Below, in pieces: positions 21,613-32,127 of a DNA stretch of 35,043 bases (its first letter is position 1; the number at the start of each line of letters is the position of its first letter). The notes under the pieces are model-generated. The model saw nothing but the letters and a program-made list of their open reading frames with translations. It had not been told where the DNA came from and did no database searches. Source of the stretch: an uncultured Enterococcus sp. (GTDB lineage Bacteria; Bacillota; Bacilli; Lactobacillales; Enterococcaceae); the NCBI RefSeq assembly GCF_913775425.1, contig NZ_CAJYIS010000089.1, positions 1 to 35,043 on the forward strand, given 5' to 3'. The position numbers and the translations under genes were made by a program.

Positions 21613-22284
21613 TCATTCTGCTTTAATTTTTTCTTTTTGGTTCATCATAGAATCAAAGAAAATCAAGGTTTGTAATTCAGTCGTTAAATCGATATATTGA
21701 ATGTGGATACGTTTTGGGACCTTCACACGGTCTGGAGCAAAGTTCAAAATCGCTGTAATCCCCGCATCGACGATTTGATCGATTGCTGCTTGTGAATATT
21801 GACTTGGTACAGTCGAAATCGCAATCGTGATCTGTTCTTGTTCGATGACGTCTTTTAATTCATCCATACCATGCACATAATAGCCTGAAATCGTTTGGCC
21901 AATCAAATTTGGGTCATTATCAAAGACACAAACAATTTGTAAATTCTCATTGCGTCGGAAATTATTATTGGCTAATGCTTTTCCTAAGTTTCCAAATCCG
22001 ATCAAAGCGATTCGTTTTTTCTGATCGCTTTCTAACAAATCAGTAAATACTTCAACTAAATAAGGAACATCATACCCATATCCACTACGCCCAAGCTCAC
22101 CTACATAAGAAAAATCACGACGTATCGTAGCAGAAGGAATTTGCGTGATTTGTGCAAAATCTTTCGACTTAATTCGACCAATTCCTGATTCATCAAGCAT
22201 ATTTAAATAGCGTAAGTATAAAGGCAATCGTTTCGCTGTCGCTTTTGGCAATTTTTTGTGTAATTCTTTTCCCAATGCTCTCAC
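21613..22284 (-). CDS. rex: Redox-sensing transcriptional repressor Rex
   Basis: KATAKRLPLYLRYLNMLDESGIGRIKSKDFAQITQIPSATIRRDFSYVGELGRSGYGYDVPYL, Rossmann GFGNLGKAL. Start ambiguous: GTG at 22284 or TTG at 22275 (better spaced from GAGGTG). Confidence 0.95.
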   Translation of the reverse strand: MRALGKELHKKLPKATAKRLPLYLRYLNMLDESGIGRIKSKDFAQITQIPSATIRRDFSYVGELGRSGYGYDVPYLVEVFTDLLESDQKKRIALIGFGNLGKALANNNFRRNENLQIVCVFDNDPNLIGQTISGYYVHGMDELKDVIEQEQITIAISTVPSQYSQAAIDQIVDAGITAILNFAPDRVKVPKRIHIQYIDLTTELQTLIFFDSMMNQKEKIKAE

Positions 22285-22287
22285 CTC

Positions 22288-22305
22288 TTGTTAATCTTTT
22301 CACAT
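22288..22305. promoter_or_regulatory. Candidate Rex operator
   Basis: TTGTTAA-TCTT-TTCACAT matches 12 of 14 positions of TTGTGAA-N4-TTCACAA, directly upstream of rex. Confidence 0.6.
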
Positions 22306-22350
22306 ATAAGTGTATCATGGTTCACGCTAAAGTGCAAATTTTCACGAAAT

Positions 22351-22391
22351 AAAAAAGGAGTGTAACAGACTTCTGTCACACTCCTTTTTTT
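22351..22391 (-). terminator. Terminator after thiI
   Basis: AAAAAAGGAGTGTAACAGACTTCTGTCACACTCCTTTTTTT; near-palindromic, A/T runs on both sides. Confidence 0.88.
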
Positions 22392-23598
22392 ATAATAATT
22401 CATCAAATTCTAAAGGTGCATCTTTTGCTTCAACCAAAATCTCTTCAAACTTAAGATGTGCTAAGGCACGCTCCATTAAACCAGCAACGTCGATACGCGC
22501 TTCATACTTTTGCACTTTATCTAGTTGTGGACGCGTTTTAGGCTGTGGTGGCGCAAAAATCGTACAGCAATCTTCAAAAGGCTGAATCGCAATTTCAAAC
22601 GTATCGATTGCTTGTGCAATCTCAATGATTTCTAATTTATCCATCGTTGCCACTGGACGTACGATTGGTGTATGCGTGACTTCATTGATGGCTACCATAC
22701 TTTGTAATGTTTGTGAAGCGACTTGCCCGAGTGATTCACCATTGATAATCACTAATCCTTTTTGCATCTCACGAATTGCATCTGTTAAACGCAACATCAT
22801 CCGACGTGTAATCGTCATCCAGTAAGCTTGGGGAATACAGCGTTTGATTTCTTCTTGAATTTCGGTAAACGGAACTTCGATAAACGAGATCGCTCCACCA
22901 TAAGGGGTCAATTTTTTGGTCAAATCTTTGGCTTTACGTAATGCTTGCTCACTTGTATAAGGTGGGCTAGCAAAATGGACAGCTTCTAATAAGACCCCAC
23001 GCTTCATGGCTAAATATCCTGCAACAGGGGAATCAATCCCACCTGATAACATCAACATTCCCTTACCAGACGTACCAACAGGTAAGCCACCTGCACCTTT
23101 GATCGTTTCACAAGATAAATACGCACCATCAAGTCGAATTTCCACTCGCAAATTAATATCTGGTTGCTTCATTTGTACATCAATGTCTGGGAATAGATCG
23201 ATAATTGCATTTCCTACTAATACATTCAATTCACCACTATTTTTTTCAAAACTGTGATCACTACGTTTAGCAGTAACTTTGAAACTTTCTTTGCCTGTAT
23301 AGCGTTCTTGCATCATTGTTTGCGCCATTGCTACAATCTCAGCACTGTTTTTTTCCACACGGATACTTGGTGAAAAATTTTGGATCCCAAATACTTTCTC
23401 CAGTTTGGGAATGATCTGTGCGCTATCTTCTCCATTTAATAATAAATGCATTCGATCACGTTCAGCATTGATTTTGACGTTAGGGAATGCACCTAATGTT
23501 TGACGTACATTTTCAGCCAATTTCATAATAAACTTACGACGGTTCTTTCCTTTAGTGGAAAGTTCCCCATATCGCACCATAATTTCTGTATATCTCAC
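22390..23598 (-). CDS. thiI: tRNA 4-thiouridine synthetase ThiI
   Basis: [31 protein letters not shown]..., PP-loop [17 protein letters not shown]; ends without a rhodanese extension. Confidence 0.95.
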   Translation of the reverse strand: MRYTEIMVRYGELSTKGKNRRKFIMKLAENVRQTLGAFPNVKINAERDRMHLLLNGEDSAQIIPKLEKVFGIQNFSPSIRVEKNSAEIVAMAQTMMQERYTGKESFKVTAKRSDHSFEKNSGELNVLVGNAIIDLFPDIDVQMKQPDINLRVEIRLDGAYLSCETIKGAGGLPVGTSGKGMLMLSGGIDSPVAGYLAMKRGVLLEAVHFASPPYTSEQALRKAKDLTKKLTPYGGAISFIEVPFTEIQEEIKRCIPQAYWMTITRRMMLRLTDAIREMQKGLVIINGESLGQVASQTLQSMVAINEVTHTPIVRPVATMDKLEIIEIAQAIDTFEIAIQPFEDCCTIFAPPQPKTRPQLDKVQKYEARIDVAGLMERALAHLKFEEILVEAKDAPLEFDELL

Positions 23599-23609
23599 GT
23601 GGACACTCC

Positions 23610-24752
23610 TTATCCTACTTTTAAAAATTTTTGATAGATTTGATTAAAAATAATCATAAACTGCTCGACTTCTGCCATCGTATTTTGTTCATCCAAACTG
23701 ATTCGAACTGCACACGTCGCCAATGATTCTTCAACTCCCATTGCGTAAAGAGTACTACTTGTCAATTTATTGCGACTTGAACATGCACTCGTCGTCGAAA
23801 TGAAGATTTGTTTTTCTTCTAATGCGTGGACTAGTACTTCGCCTCGAATCCCGCGAATTGCAAAGCATAAAATATGATCTGCATAATCAGCACCTTCTGA
23901 AAAAATCGTTACTTTATGGTATGGCGCCAGTGCGGAAATCAAAGCAGCTTTTAAACGCGGCAGTTGCTGCGTCTTCATCAGCGCACGTTCATTTGACAAA
24001 CGTAATGCGCGTGCCATTGAAACGATAGCTGGGACATTTTCTGTACTGCTACGGTAATTCTTCTCTTGCCCACCACCACTAAGTAAAGCAGCTAATTTGC
24101 GGCCTTCACGCCAAAAGATAAATCCTACACCTTTAGGCCCATGAAATTTATGCGCTGAGAACGTTGCAAAATCAACTCGTTCAGTCAACCATTGCGCTTG
24201 ACTTAATTTAGTGATCGCCTGAACTGCATCCACATGAAAATGGATTTTTGGATAGGCCATTAGCACTTCACTAATTGCTTGAATCGGCTGGATCGCACCA
24301 ACTTCATTATTGACTGCCATGACAGAGACCAAGATGGTTTCTTTTCGAATCAAACGTTTTAAGGCTGCCACTTGGACAATACCATATTCATCTACAGGAA
24401 CTTCACTAATTTCAAAACCTAATTGTGCCAACTGTTTTGCTGACTCTTTGACAGCTGGATGTTCTACACTTGAAATAATCAAATGATTCCCAAATTCCCG
24501 CTTTTCTAGTGCTGTCCCTTTTAACACCCAGTTATCCCCTTCAGTTCCACCACTTGTGAAGAAAATTTCTTTATCCTTCACACCTAGTGACAGGGCAATT
24601 TGCTTACGTGCTTGCTCTAACAGCCGTTTCGCTTGATTTCCTAGTTCATGCAAACTGGAAGGATTTCCCATAATTCGCTGGCTGGTTTTTATGTACGTAT
24701 CGAGTGCTTGGGGGTCAATTGCCGTTGTTGCACTATTATCAAAATAAATCAC
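23610..24752 (-). CDS. Cysteine desulfurase (NifS/IscS family)
   Basis: [38 protein letters not shown]..., PLP-Lys [31 protein letters not shown]; paired with thiI. Confidence 0.95.
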   Translation of the reverse strand: MIYFDNSATTAIDPQALDTYIKTSQRIMGNPSSLHELGNQAKRLLEQARKQIALSLGVKDKEIFFTSGGTEGDNWVLKGTALEKREFGNHLIISSVEHPAVKESAKQLAQLGFEISEVPVDEYGIVQVAALKRLIRKETILVSVMAVNNEVGAIQPIQAISEVLMAYPKIHFHVDAVQAITKLSQAQWLTERVDFATFSAHKFHGPKGVGFIFWREGRKLAALLSGGGQEKNYRSSTENVPAIVSMARALRLSNERALMKTQQLPRLKAALISALAPYHKVTIFSEGADYADHILCFAIRGIRGEVLVHALEEKQIFISTTSACSSRNKLTSSTLYAMGVEESLATCAVRISLDEQNTMAEVEQFMIIFNQIYQKFLKVG

Positions 24753-24858
24753 AGTTGTTTTTCCTCACTTTCGAAATTCTTATCCATTATACGGCCCCTT
24801 GATCATTCTTTCAAGTCATCTCATTTAACTCTTTTTAAACCCTCATCACTTACTTAGA

Positions 24859-24897
24859 AAAAAAGTAGACACAGAAAAATTTCTGTGTCTACTTTTT
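24859..24897 (-). terminator. Terminator after ezrA
   Basis: AAAAAGTAGACACAGAAA-AA-TTTCTGTGTCTACTTTTT. Confidence 0.9.
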
Positions 24898-24899
24898 GA

Positions 24900-26621
24900 T
24901 TATACTAAATCTGGATGTTCAAAGTAAAAATCTTCAATTCGCTTAAATGCACCAGGTTCAACTTGTTCTAAAGCTGTTCCAATACTATCTAATGCTTCTT
25001 GATAACGATATTCGTCTTTGAAAAGATCTAAACTACGATCGATGGCTGCTTTGATTTCTGGATGTGAATGACGATAACGATTAGCATATTGCAACATTTG
25101 CTCCGTTAACGCTGCTGCATCAACAAATGAATGTGTACGGTCTGTTAATTCAATCATATCTTCATCACAAATCGTAATCATTTTATTGATTTGATCCATA
25201 TCGATTCGGATTTTATTCAATGATTTATTCAATTCTTCTACACGATCTGTGACCGTAAAGAAATACTCTAAATAATCACCTGGTAAACCTGGTAAACGTT
25301 GCTTTTCGACAAAACGTTTTAAATTACGTAATGTAAATTCGTAATGTTCCATTTTCTCTTGTGCTACTTTCTCACCTTCGCGCAATTCATGAATGCCCTC
25401 ATCAATTGCAACTTGTTGATTTTCGATTGAATCTAAAATTTGGAATGCGTCTTTCAAGAAGGCTTGAACTTCAGTGAATGGCAATTCGTGATGTTCGATT
25501 TGTGGAGCTAGCCCTTCATTGCGACGAGATAATTCTTCAATTTCAGATTGAAACGCTCTTACTTGACCAAGTTCGTTATGATTTAAAGCATAACTTTGTG
25601 CTGTGTGATCGAGTTCGATCAATAATTGACGATTGTTGCGAATCGAGTGATTGATATAATCTGCAAGCACTTTACGATTACGCAATACGTATTTTTTGGC
25701 TTCATATTCTTTTTCCATAAACGTATATAGACCATCGATTTGATCATGGATTTCTTTAGAGGCTGTCTCGACTTCATCTAAAGAAAGTTTTTGTAACGCT
25801 TCAAGTTCGTTTTGGACTTTATGATCGATTGCCTCGATATCCGCCAACACATGATCTTCAGGGAAGACATAGTTTTCTTGGATCATCTTTTTGTATCCGG
25901 ATTTTAGATCTGCCAATTGATCTGGAAATTGTTTTTTCAATTCTTCAGCTAAAGGAGGGATCCGTTTCATTGTTGTTTCCAACGCATACGTATCTTTTTC
26001 AGCATTTGCTAATACTTCACGCGCTTCAACTGGATCACCAGAAGTGTTTAACATAACAAATTTTGCAAATTCACTTTCCACTGTTTTTGCTTGTTTTTGC
26101 AATTCAGCAAATGCCGGTTCAAATTTATCTGACTCTTCGCGCAATTCTGTTTTAAGTTCTTCATAAAGATCTAGCGCATTTTGGACCGCAACTGAATTGC
26201 GTTCTTCTGTCTCGCGTAATTCTTTTAATCCTTTACGAACCTCTTGAGCTTGTTTTTCCATGGCATCCATCGTTTGCTCAGCATCTTCGACTGCTGCTTT
26301 AGCTTTAAAGAATTTCAATGATTCATTTAAGCTTTCAACTTCAAAGATTTGACTTTCCAGTTCAGCAAATGACGTGGTTGAAAGATCGGTCCATTTTTGT
26401 TTCCACTCACGAAATGTATTTTGGCTTTGGCCAACCAAATGCATTTTTTTGATTTCATCGATTTCTTCAAGGACTGGTAAATCAAATAAAACTTCTTTAC
26501 GTTTTTCTAGTGCGTCAAGTTTTTCTTGATTTTTCTTTCTAATAAAATAGCCCACTAAATAAAAAGCTGCGACTATAACTAGAATCACCACAACCAAACC
26601 GACGACTCCGTTTTTTCCCAT
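24900..26621 (-). CDS. ezrA: Septation ring formation regulator EzrA
   Basis: N-terminal single TM followed by long coiled coil (MGKNGVVGLVVVILVIVAAFYLVGYFIRKKNQEKLDALEKRKEVLFDLPVLEEIDEIKKMHLVGQSQNTFREWKQKW). Confidence 0.95.
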   Translation of the reverse strand: MGKNGVVGLVVVILVIVAAFYLVGYFIRKKNQEKLDALEKRKEVLFDLPVLEEIDEIKKMHLVGQSQNTFREWKQKWTDLSTTSFAELESQIFEVESLNESLKFFKAKAAVEDAEQTMDAMEKQAQEVRKGLKELRETEERNSVAVQNALDLYEELKTELREESDKFEPAFAELQKQAKTVESEFAKFVMLNTSGDPVEAREVLANAEKDTYALETTMKRIPPLAEELKKQFPDQLADLKSGYKKMIQENYVFPEDHVLADIEAIDHKVQNELEALQKLSLDEVETASKEIHDQIDGLYTFMEKEYEAKKYVLRNRKVLADYINHSIRNNRQLLIELDHTAQSYALNHNELGQVRAFQSEIEELSRRNEGLAPQIEHHELPFTEVQAFLKDAFQILDSIENQQVAIDEGIHELREGEKVAQEKMEHYEFTLRNLKRFVEKQRLPGLPGDYLEYFFTVTDRVEELNKSLNKIRIDMDQINKMITICDEDMIELTDRTHSFVDAAALTEQMLQYANRYRHSHPEIKAAIDRSLDLFKDEYRYQEALDSIGTALEQVEPGAFKRIEDFYFEHPDLV

Positions 26622-26902
26622 TCACGGTTCCTCCAATTTTCAAACTTTCGCTTTAAGTCCGATGATTACACAATCGAACCATAATCGGACGAGAAGAAAG
26701 GCATTTCTTCAAAATAAAGACATCTACATTAAATTATACCATAAAGGACCCCTTCGTTCACTAATCTACTTAAAAAAAAATTCATTTTCTGATTTACTGA
26801 TTTTTCTCATCAAATCTTCGGAATATTTTAAGAAAAGTATTGATTTATTAGGCTCAAAACTGTACCCTAGATGAAAATGATTGAAAACAAAGGACGGACG
26901 AT

Positions 26903-28252
26903 ATGAAAGTAGCAAAATTTGGTGGAAGCTCGCTAGCTTCTGCGCAACAAGTTGCAAAAGTTGTTGCGATTATTCAAGACGATGAAACACGACGCGCAAT
27001 CGTAGTTTCAGCACCCGGAAAACGAACAAAAGAAGATACAAAAGTAACGGATCTATTGATTGCACTACATCAAGCGATTTTAAATAAAGAAGATACGAAC
27101 ACACTAGTCGAGGCGATCTATCAGCGCTATGTGGAAATCGGATCGTTCTTTGATGTAGCACAAACAGTCTTAGATGAAATCCATCAAGATTTAACCAAAT
27201 TGACTTTACACGAAGAATTCTACACACCTTATTTTTATGATCGTGTGTTGGCTAGTGGCGAAAACAATAATGCTCGCTTGATCGCAGCAGTGTTAAACAC
27301 GCAACAAGTCAATGCGCGTTACGTTAGTCCACAAGAGTTGGGCATGTTAGTCAGTGAAGAACCACAAAATGCTCAGATTCTCCCAGAAGCATATAAACGG
27401 ATTGCAAAATGGCAAAATGCGGAAGAAATTTTAGTGATCCCCGGCTTTTTTGGCGTCACAAAAAAAGGAGAAATCTGCACATTTTCTCGTGGTGGTTCAG
27501 ATGTTAGCGGCGCGATTGTTGCCGCTGGATTAAAAGTCGATTTATATGAAAACTTTACCGACGTTGATGGGATATTTGCTGCAAATCCCAATTATGTCCA
27601 TCAACCTGAATTAATCAATGAGCTGACTTATCGCGAGATGCGCGAATTAGCCTATGCTGGGTTTGGCGTCTTTCATGAAGAAGCGCTAATGCCTTCGTTT
27701 AAAGCACATATTCCAGTAGTGATCAAAAACACCAATAACCCTACACATCCTGGGACCAAAATCACGAACTCACGTGACACTACACACCAGCCAGTAGTTG
27801 GCATCGCAAGTGATGAAGGATTTAGTATGATCTATATCAGTAAGTACTTGATGAACCGTGAAGTTGGGTTTACATTGCGGGTATTGAAGATCTTTGAAAC
27901 ATTCGGATTGAATTATGAACACATGCCTTCTGGTATCGATGATATTTCGATCATTTTGCGCGCTGATCAGCTGACAGATATTTTAGAAGAAGAATTACTG
28001 CGTAAGATCGCTTATGATATCGACCCTGATGAATTGCGGATCACCCACGATCTTTCAATGGTCGTCGTAGTCGGCGAAGGGATGCGCCAGCGCGTGGGAA
28101 TCACTGCTGAAAGCACAGCTGCACTTGCTCGTAAACAAATCAATCTTGAAATGATCAACCAAGGTGCATCTGAAGTGAGTATTATGTTTGGTATCCATAA
28201 AGAACAAGAACAACTTGCGATTCGCAATCTCTATTATACGTTTTTTGACTAA
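26903..28252 (+). CDS. Aspartate kinase
   Basis: MKVAKFGGSSLASAQQVAKVVAIIQDDETRRAIVVSAPGKRTKEDTKVTDLLI..., FSRGGSDVSGAIVAAGL, C-terminal ACT domains. Confidence 0.95.
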   Translation: MKVAKFGGSSLASAQQVAKVVAIIQDDETRRAIVVSAPGKRTKEDTKVTDLLIALHQAILNKEDTNTLVEAIYQRYVEIGSFFDVAQTVLDEIHQDLTKLTLHEEFYTPYFYDRVLASGENNNARLIAAVLNTQQVNARYVSPQELGMLVSEEPQNAQILPEAYKRIAKWQNAEEILVIPGFFGVTKKGEICTFSRGGSDVSGAIVAAGLKVDLYENFTDVDGIFAANPNYVHQPELINELTYREMRELAYAGFGVFHEEALMPSFKAHIPVVIKNTNNPTHPGTKITNSRDTTHQPVVGIASDEGFSMIYISKYLMNREVGFTLRVLKIFETFGLNYEHMPSGIDDISIILRADQLTDILEEELLRKIAYDIDPDELRITHDLSMVVVVGEGMRQRVGITAESTAALARKQINLEMINQGASEVSIMFGIHKEQEQLAIRNLYYTFFD

Positions 28253-28307
28253 AAAAACCGCTCCTTAATGACTAGATAAGCCATTAGGGAGCGGTTTTGT
28301 GTGTAAT
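28253..28307. terminator. Bidirectional terminator between aspartate kinase and HAD hydrolase
   Basis: AAAACCGCTCCtTAATG ... CATTAgGGAGCGGTTTT. Confidence 0.85.
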
Positions 28308-29140
28308 AAACCAAAGTGTTCCATCGCTTCACAAATCCCATCATCTTGATTTGATTTTGTGACATAATCCGCCACAGCCTTCACACGTGGACTTGCATTG
28401 CCCATGGCTACACCAATCCCGGCAGCTTGCAACATCCCCATATCATTTTCGTGATCGCCAAACACCATAATTTCTTCCAAAGAAATATTGGTAAATCGGC
28501 CAAACATTTGAATACCGACAATTTTATTCCCATCTTTAGGAACGATATCTACCGAATAAGGATTGGAACGCAATACGTCGACATAGTCCAGTTGTCGTAA
28601 ACGAATTTCTTCTTTTGTAGTCGTCAAGACGACACATTGATAGACTTTTTCTTGGCTTGAGAGTAGGCGTTGAATCTTTTTAGGAACATTTTTTGTTTTA
28701 AAATAAGAAAGTAGACGTCCTGTTTGTTCTAATGGGAGCCATTTTGATAAAAGTGGGATCCATGTCGAAAACGGACGTTTGTGTCCAACACGAATCGACC
28801 AGCTGCCAATTTTCTGCGTTTTTGTTTCAAAGATGATCTGTTTTTTTTGTTTTGCCATAAAGACTGCCAATTCTTCCAAGCGCTCTGTCGAAAAGGTTCG
28901 TTCATAAATCGATACTTCTGCCATTTCCACCAATGACCCATTATAACTAACACACACATCGATTGGTAAATCTTTAATCAAGCGTTCGATCTCAAATGGT
29001 GCTCGTCCTGTCGCAACGCCGCAGAAGATCCCTTGACTTTGAGCCGTCTCAATGGCTTGACGAGTAGACTGGCGAATATGTCCTTGACTAGTTAATAGTG
29101 TGCCATCGATATCAAAAAAAATCGCTTTGATCGTTTTCAT
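28265..29140 (-). CDS. Cof-type HAD phosphatase
   Basis: MKTIKAIFFDIDGTLLTSQGHIRQSTRQAIETAQSQGIFCGVATGR..., VFGDHENDMGMLQAAGIGVAMGNA. Confidence 0.95.
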   Translation of the reverse strand: MKTIKAIFFDIDGTLLTSQGHIRQSTRQAIETAQSQGIFCGVATGRAPFEIERLIKDLPIDVCVSYNGSLVEMAEVSIYERTFSTERLEELAVFMAKQKKQIIFETKTQKIGSWSIRVGHKRPFSTWIPLLSKWLPLEQTGRLLSYFKTKNVPKKIQRLLSSQEKVYQCVVLTTTKEEIRLRQLDYVDVLRSNPYSVDIVPKDGNKIVGIQMFGRFTNISLEEIMVFGDHENDMGMLQAAGIGVAMGNASPRVKAVADYVTKSNQDDGICEAMEHFGLLHTKPLPNGLSSH

Positions 29141-29155
29141 CGGCTCAACCTCCTT

Positions 29156-29995
29156 TTAAAATAAATCTAATTGTGTTGGATTTAATTCTTGATAGGTAAT
29201 TTGTAATTGTTGGATCAATTGCTTGGCATTCTCAGCAGCATCCCCACCGGAATTATTATTAAAGATCACTGCAATCTCTTTGGTTTTTTGCTGACATGCT
29301 CGAATCAATTCTGCAAATTCATGTAATTCCTCTGCTGAATAGCGATAAAGCGTCCGAAATTTTCGTGCATCAACTCCTGTGTGCATCCAACCAGCATCAT
29401 TACGACCGTGTAAACGTAACAAAGTAAACTCTTGATTGGTGATCGTAGCATCTAGTGGGATTGTTGTTGGTAATTTTTTAGGTTCATCGACTAGCGCCAA
29501 AGACAATTGATTGGCATACATAAATCGGTACATTTGCTGAGTATAACGCTCATCATACCAACTTCGATGCCGAAATTCAATTGCCAAGGGCAGTGTAGCA
29601 AATATTTTTTTGATTTCTTCTAAGTATAAAACATGTTCGTTTGTACACGTAAAACGGGCGGGAAATTGGGCTAATAAGCAAAATAGTCGACCCGATTGTC
29701 TAAGCGGTTCAATATGTTCTAAAAAACGTTTTGCTAGCGTGAGCAAACTTTCCTCTGCTTCCAATTTGCGATGAGTTGTAAATACACCTGGAACCTTTAA
29801 AATGAACCGAAATGCAGCCGGAGTTTCTCGCAACCATTTTGCAACTGCTTGTTTTGTTGGAATAAAATAAAAACTGGTATCTAATTCAACGATCGGAAAA
29901 TGGCTGGCATATTCCGTTAAGGATGTTTTACTTTTTTGAGAGAGCGTTTGGTGTTCTTCAAAACCTGTACAGCCAATATAGATCATCTTCCTCAC
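29156..29995 (-). CDS. DUF72 domain protein
   Basis: MIYIGCTGFEEHQTLSQ...YASHFPIVELDTSFYFIPTKQAVAKWLRETPAAFRFILKVPGVFTTHR; VIFNNNSGGDAAENAKQL. Confidence 0.9.
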   Translation of the reverse strand: MRKMIYIGCTGFEEHQTLSQKSKTSLTEYASHFPIVELDTSFYFIPTKQAVAKWLRETPAAFRFILKVPGVFTTHRKLEAEESLLTLAKRFLEHIEPLRQSGRLFCLLAQFPARFTCTNEHVLYLEEIKKIFATLPLAIEFRHRSWYDERYTQQMYRFMYANQLSLALVDEPKKLPTTIPLDATITNQEFTLLRLHGRNDAGWMHTGVDARKFRTLYRYSAEELHEFAELIRACQQKTKEIAVIFNNNSGGDAAENAKQLIQQLQITYQELNPTQLDLF

Positions 29996-30096
29996 ATCCT
30001 TTTATGTAAATTTTCTATTTTCATGAAATTCCCTCTTGTATATCTAGTAGGGCTTGCGTATACTTTTTACACGATGACCAAAAAGGAGCCGATATA

Positions 30097-31059
30097 ATGA
30101 AACAAATTTTAGTCTTACACACAGGTGGTACGATTGCGATGAAAGAAGATGCAACGGGAGTTTCGCCCGATGCGATCAATCCTTTATTAAATACGACGTT
30201 ATCTATCCCAGATACCATTACACTCACGGTAGAAGATTTTTTAAACGTACCTAGTCCTCATATTACCTTTACCGAAATGATTGCCTTAAAACAACGGATC
30301 CAACAAGCAAAAGCAGAAGGTTTTGATAGCGTTGTCGTCACGCATGGAACAGATACCTTAGAAGAAACAGCCTATTTTCTAGATACGACGATTGGTGATC
30401 TGCTCCCCATCGTTTTGACTGGTGCAATGCGTTCTAGCAATGAAATCGGCAGCGATGGACTGTACAATTTTGCCAATGCCCTACGTGTTGCCGAATCAGA
30501 AGAATCACTTGGTAAAGGCGTGATGGTCGTCTTAAACGATGAAATCCATACCGCACGTTACGTTACCAAAACACACACGACCAATGTAGCAACCTTTAGA
30601 ACACCTACCTTGGGCCCTATTGGAATTATCACCAAACATCGGATTTTATTTATGATGGAATCATTAGATACATTACGCTATGATGTCAATGAAATGGACG
30701 GATTAGTGCCGATCATTAAAGCTTACGCCGGTATGACAAGTGAATTTTTTGATATTCTAACACAAACGAATATCGATGGAATCGTCATTGAAGCATTAGG
30801 TGCAGGCAATTTGCCCCCTGCAACACTACCAGCGATTCAACTCTTGTTAGACCAAAATGTTCCTATCATTCTGGTCTCACGTTGTTTTAACGGAGTCGCT
30901 GAACCAGTTTATGGGTATCCAGGTGGGGGTAAGGAATTGGAAAAAATGGGTATTATTTTTTGCAATACCGTCAATAGCCAAAAAGCGCGAATCAAATTGT
31001 TGATTGGTAAACATGCACAATTATCGGATTCTGATTTCCGAACCTTTATTCAAAAATAA
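30097..31059 (+). CDS. L-asparaginase (type I-like)
   Basis: MKQILVLHTGGTIAMKEDATGVSPDAINPLL..., VVTHGTDTLEETAYFLD. Confidence 0.95.
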   Translation: MKQILVLHTGGTIAMKEDATGVSPDAINPLLNTTLSIPDTITLTVEDFLNVPSPHITFTEMIALKQRIQQAKAEGFDSVVVTHGTDTLEETAYFLDTTIGDLLPIVLTGAMRSSNEIGSDGLYNFANALRVAESEESLGKGVMVVLNDEIHTARYVTKTHTTNVATFRTPTLGPIGIITKHRILFMMESLDTLRYDVNEMDGLVPIIKAYAGMTSEFFDILTQTNIDGIVIEALGAGNLPPATLPAIQLLLDQNVPIILVSRCFNGVAEPVYGYPGGGKELEKMGIIFCNTVNSQKARIKLLIGKHAQLSDSDFRTFIQK

Positions 31060-31088
31060 ACGAACGCGTGCGTTCGTTTATTTTTTTT
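31054..31088. terminator. Bidirectional terminator shared by convergent genes
   Basis: AAATAAACGAACGC-GT-GCGTTCGTTTATTT with A/T runs; both stop codons lie in the stem. Confidence 0.9.
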
Positions 31089-31818
31089 CCCATAGAATTT
31101 CTGCTTCACAGCATCGTTCTTCTTTAACTTGAATCAAATGGCGTGTACAAAGTGTATCTGCTTGCACTTGTACAAGACTATCGACTTGATTGCCATAAGC
31201 GACTTCTTTTTCATAACGAATCGTAATCGACTTTGCCACATGAGAGGTCAAAAATTCATAGCCTAAAGCATCTAGAATCCAGTTAAAGTAAATTGCATTA
31301 TTGACGTGTTGATTACTATCGATATCATAAAATCGAACCCGATAAGGTGTGTTGGTATATGCTTTTGTTTTGTCTAATTTGGTCAATTGGCCGAACCGTC
31401 GAATTTTACTGATTTTTTGACTTTCAAACGGCGCAATAATCGCTTCAGTTACACGACTCATCTTACGACTTTCAAGATCCATCAGTGCAAAAACGGAATC
31501 GATTTTGACCAATTCATTCCCTGATTTGTCATGAAACCAAAATGTGCGGTAACAAAAATATTTATTATACTCTTGTGCTTTTGTTGTGACATGAACTGTT
31601 TCACCGACTCGAGGTAACCGTGTGATTGCCACATGGTAATTGGTTAAAATCCACGTCACACCAAATGTTTGAATCACATCTGTACCACGTTCTAGTTGAT
31701 CACTTTGTTCTTCAGAAACACGAATCGCGATACTAATCAACATTGGGATCGTCATGGCTCCCATCCGATCACATTCATAATATACAACCTCATGCGTACG
31801 TGTGAATTCTTTTGCCAT
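31078..31818 (-). CDS. Acyl-ACP thioesterase
   Basis: MAKEFTRTHEVVYYECDRMGAMTIPMLISIAIRVSEEQSDQL..., double hot-dog; DIDSNQHVNNAIYFNWILDAL. Confidence 0.93.
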   Translation of the reverse strand: MAKEFTRTHEVVYYECDRMGAMTIPMLISIAIRVSEEQSDQLERGTDVIQTFGVTWILTNYHVAITRLPRVGETVHVTTKAQEYNKYFCYRTFWFHDKSGNELVKIDSVFALMDLESRKMSRVTEAIIAPFESQKISKIRRFGQLTKLDKTKAYTNTPYRVRFYDIDSNQHVNNAIYFNWILDALGYEFLTSHVAKSITIRYEKEVAYGNQVDSLVQVQADTLCTRHLIQVKEERCCEAEILWEKK

Positions 31819-31890
31819 ATGTATTCCCCCTACTTTTTTCAAGTATAACACATCCTTAATTTACGACATGTTCTATTGATTTTTAGACAA

Positions 31891-31918
31891 AAAAAAACAT
31901 CCACTATGGATGCTTTCA
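31891..31918 (-). terminator. Terminator downstream of solo tRNA-Asn
   Basis: Minus strand AGCATCCATAGTGGATGTTTTTTTTT. Confidence 0.85.
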
Positions 31919-31920
31919 AA

Positions 31921-31994
31921 CTCCGGCAGTAGGACTCGAACCTACGACATCATGATTAACAGTCATGCGCTACTACCAACTGAGCTATGCCGGA
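31921..31994 (-). tRNA. tRNA-Asn(GTT), solo copy
   Basis: TCCGGCATAGCTCAGTTGGTAGTAGCGCATGACTGTTAATCATGATGTCGTAGGTTCGAGTCCTACTGCCGGAG; anticodon loop CTGTTAA; CCA not encoded. Preceded by promoter TTGCGC-17-TATATT (32037-32009). Confidence 0.96.
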
Positions 31995-32127
31995 ATAACT
32001 ACTTTTATAATATAACAATTTCACTACAATTGCGCAAGTCTTTTTTTAATTTTTTTCAAATTTTTTTGACATTACTCCTTTTTTTTTCAAATCGCCGTAC
32101 AATAAACACAACAAGGAGGTTTACATG

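Noticed and set aside
26640-26902. Possible lysine riboswitch or other leader upstream of aspartate kinase
   Set aside because: Region is AT-rich without recognisable L-box conserved elements or a terminator/antiterminator pair before the start codon.
32066-32103. TTGACA ... TACAAT promoter for the serine hydrolase
   Set aside because: Spacing between the two hexamers is 26 bp, too long for a standard sigma-A promoter; actual promoter not identified.
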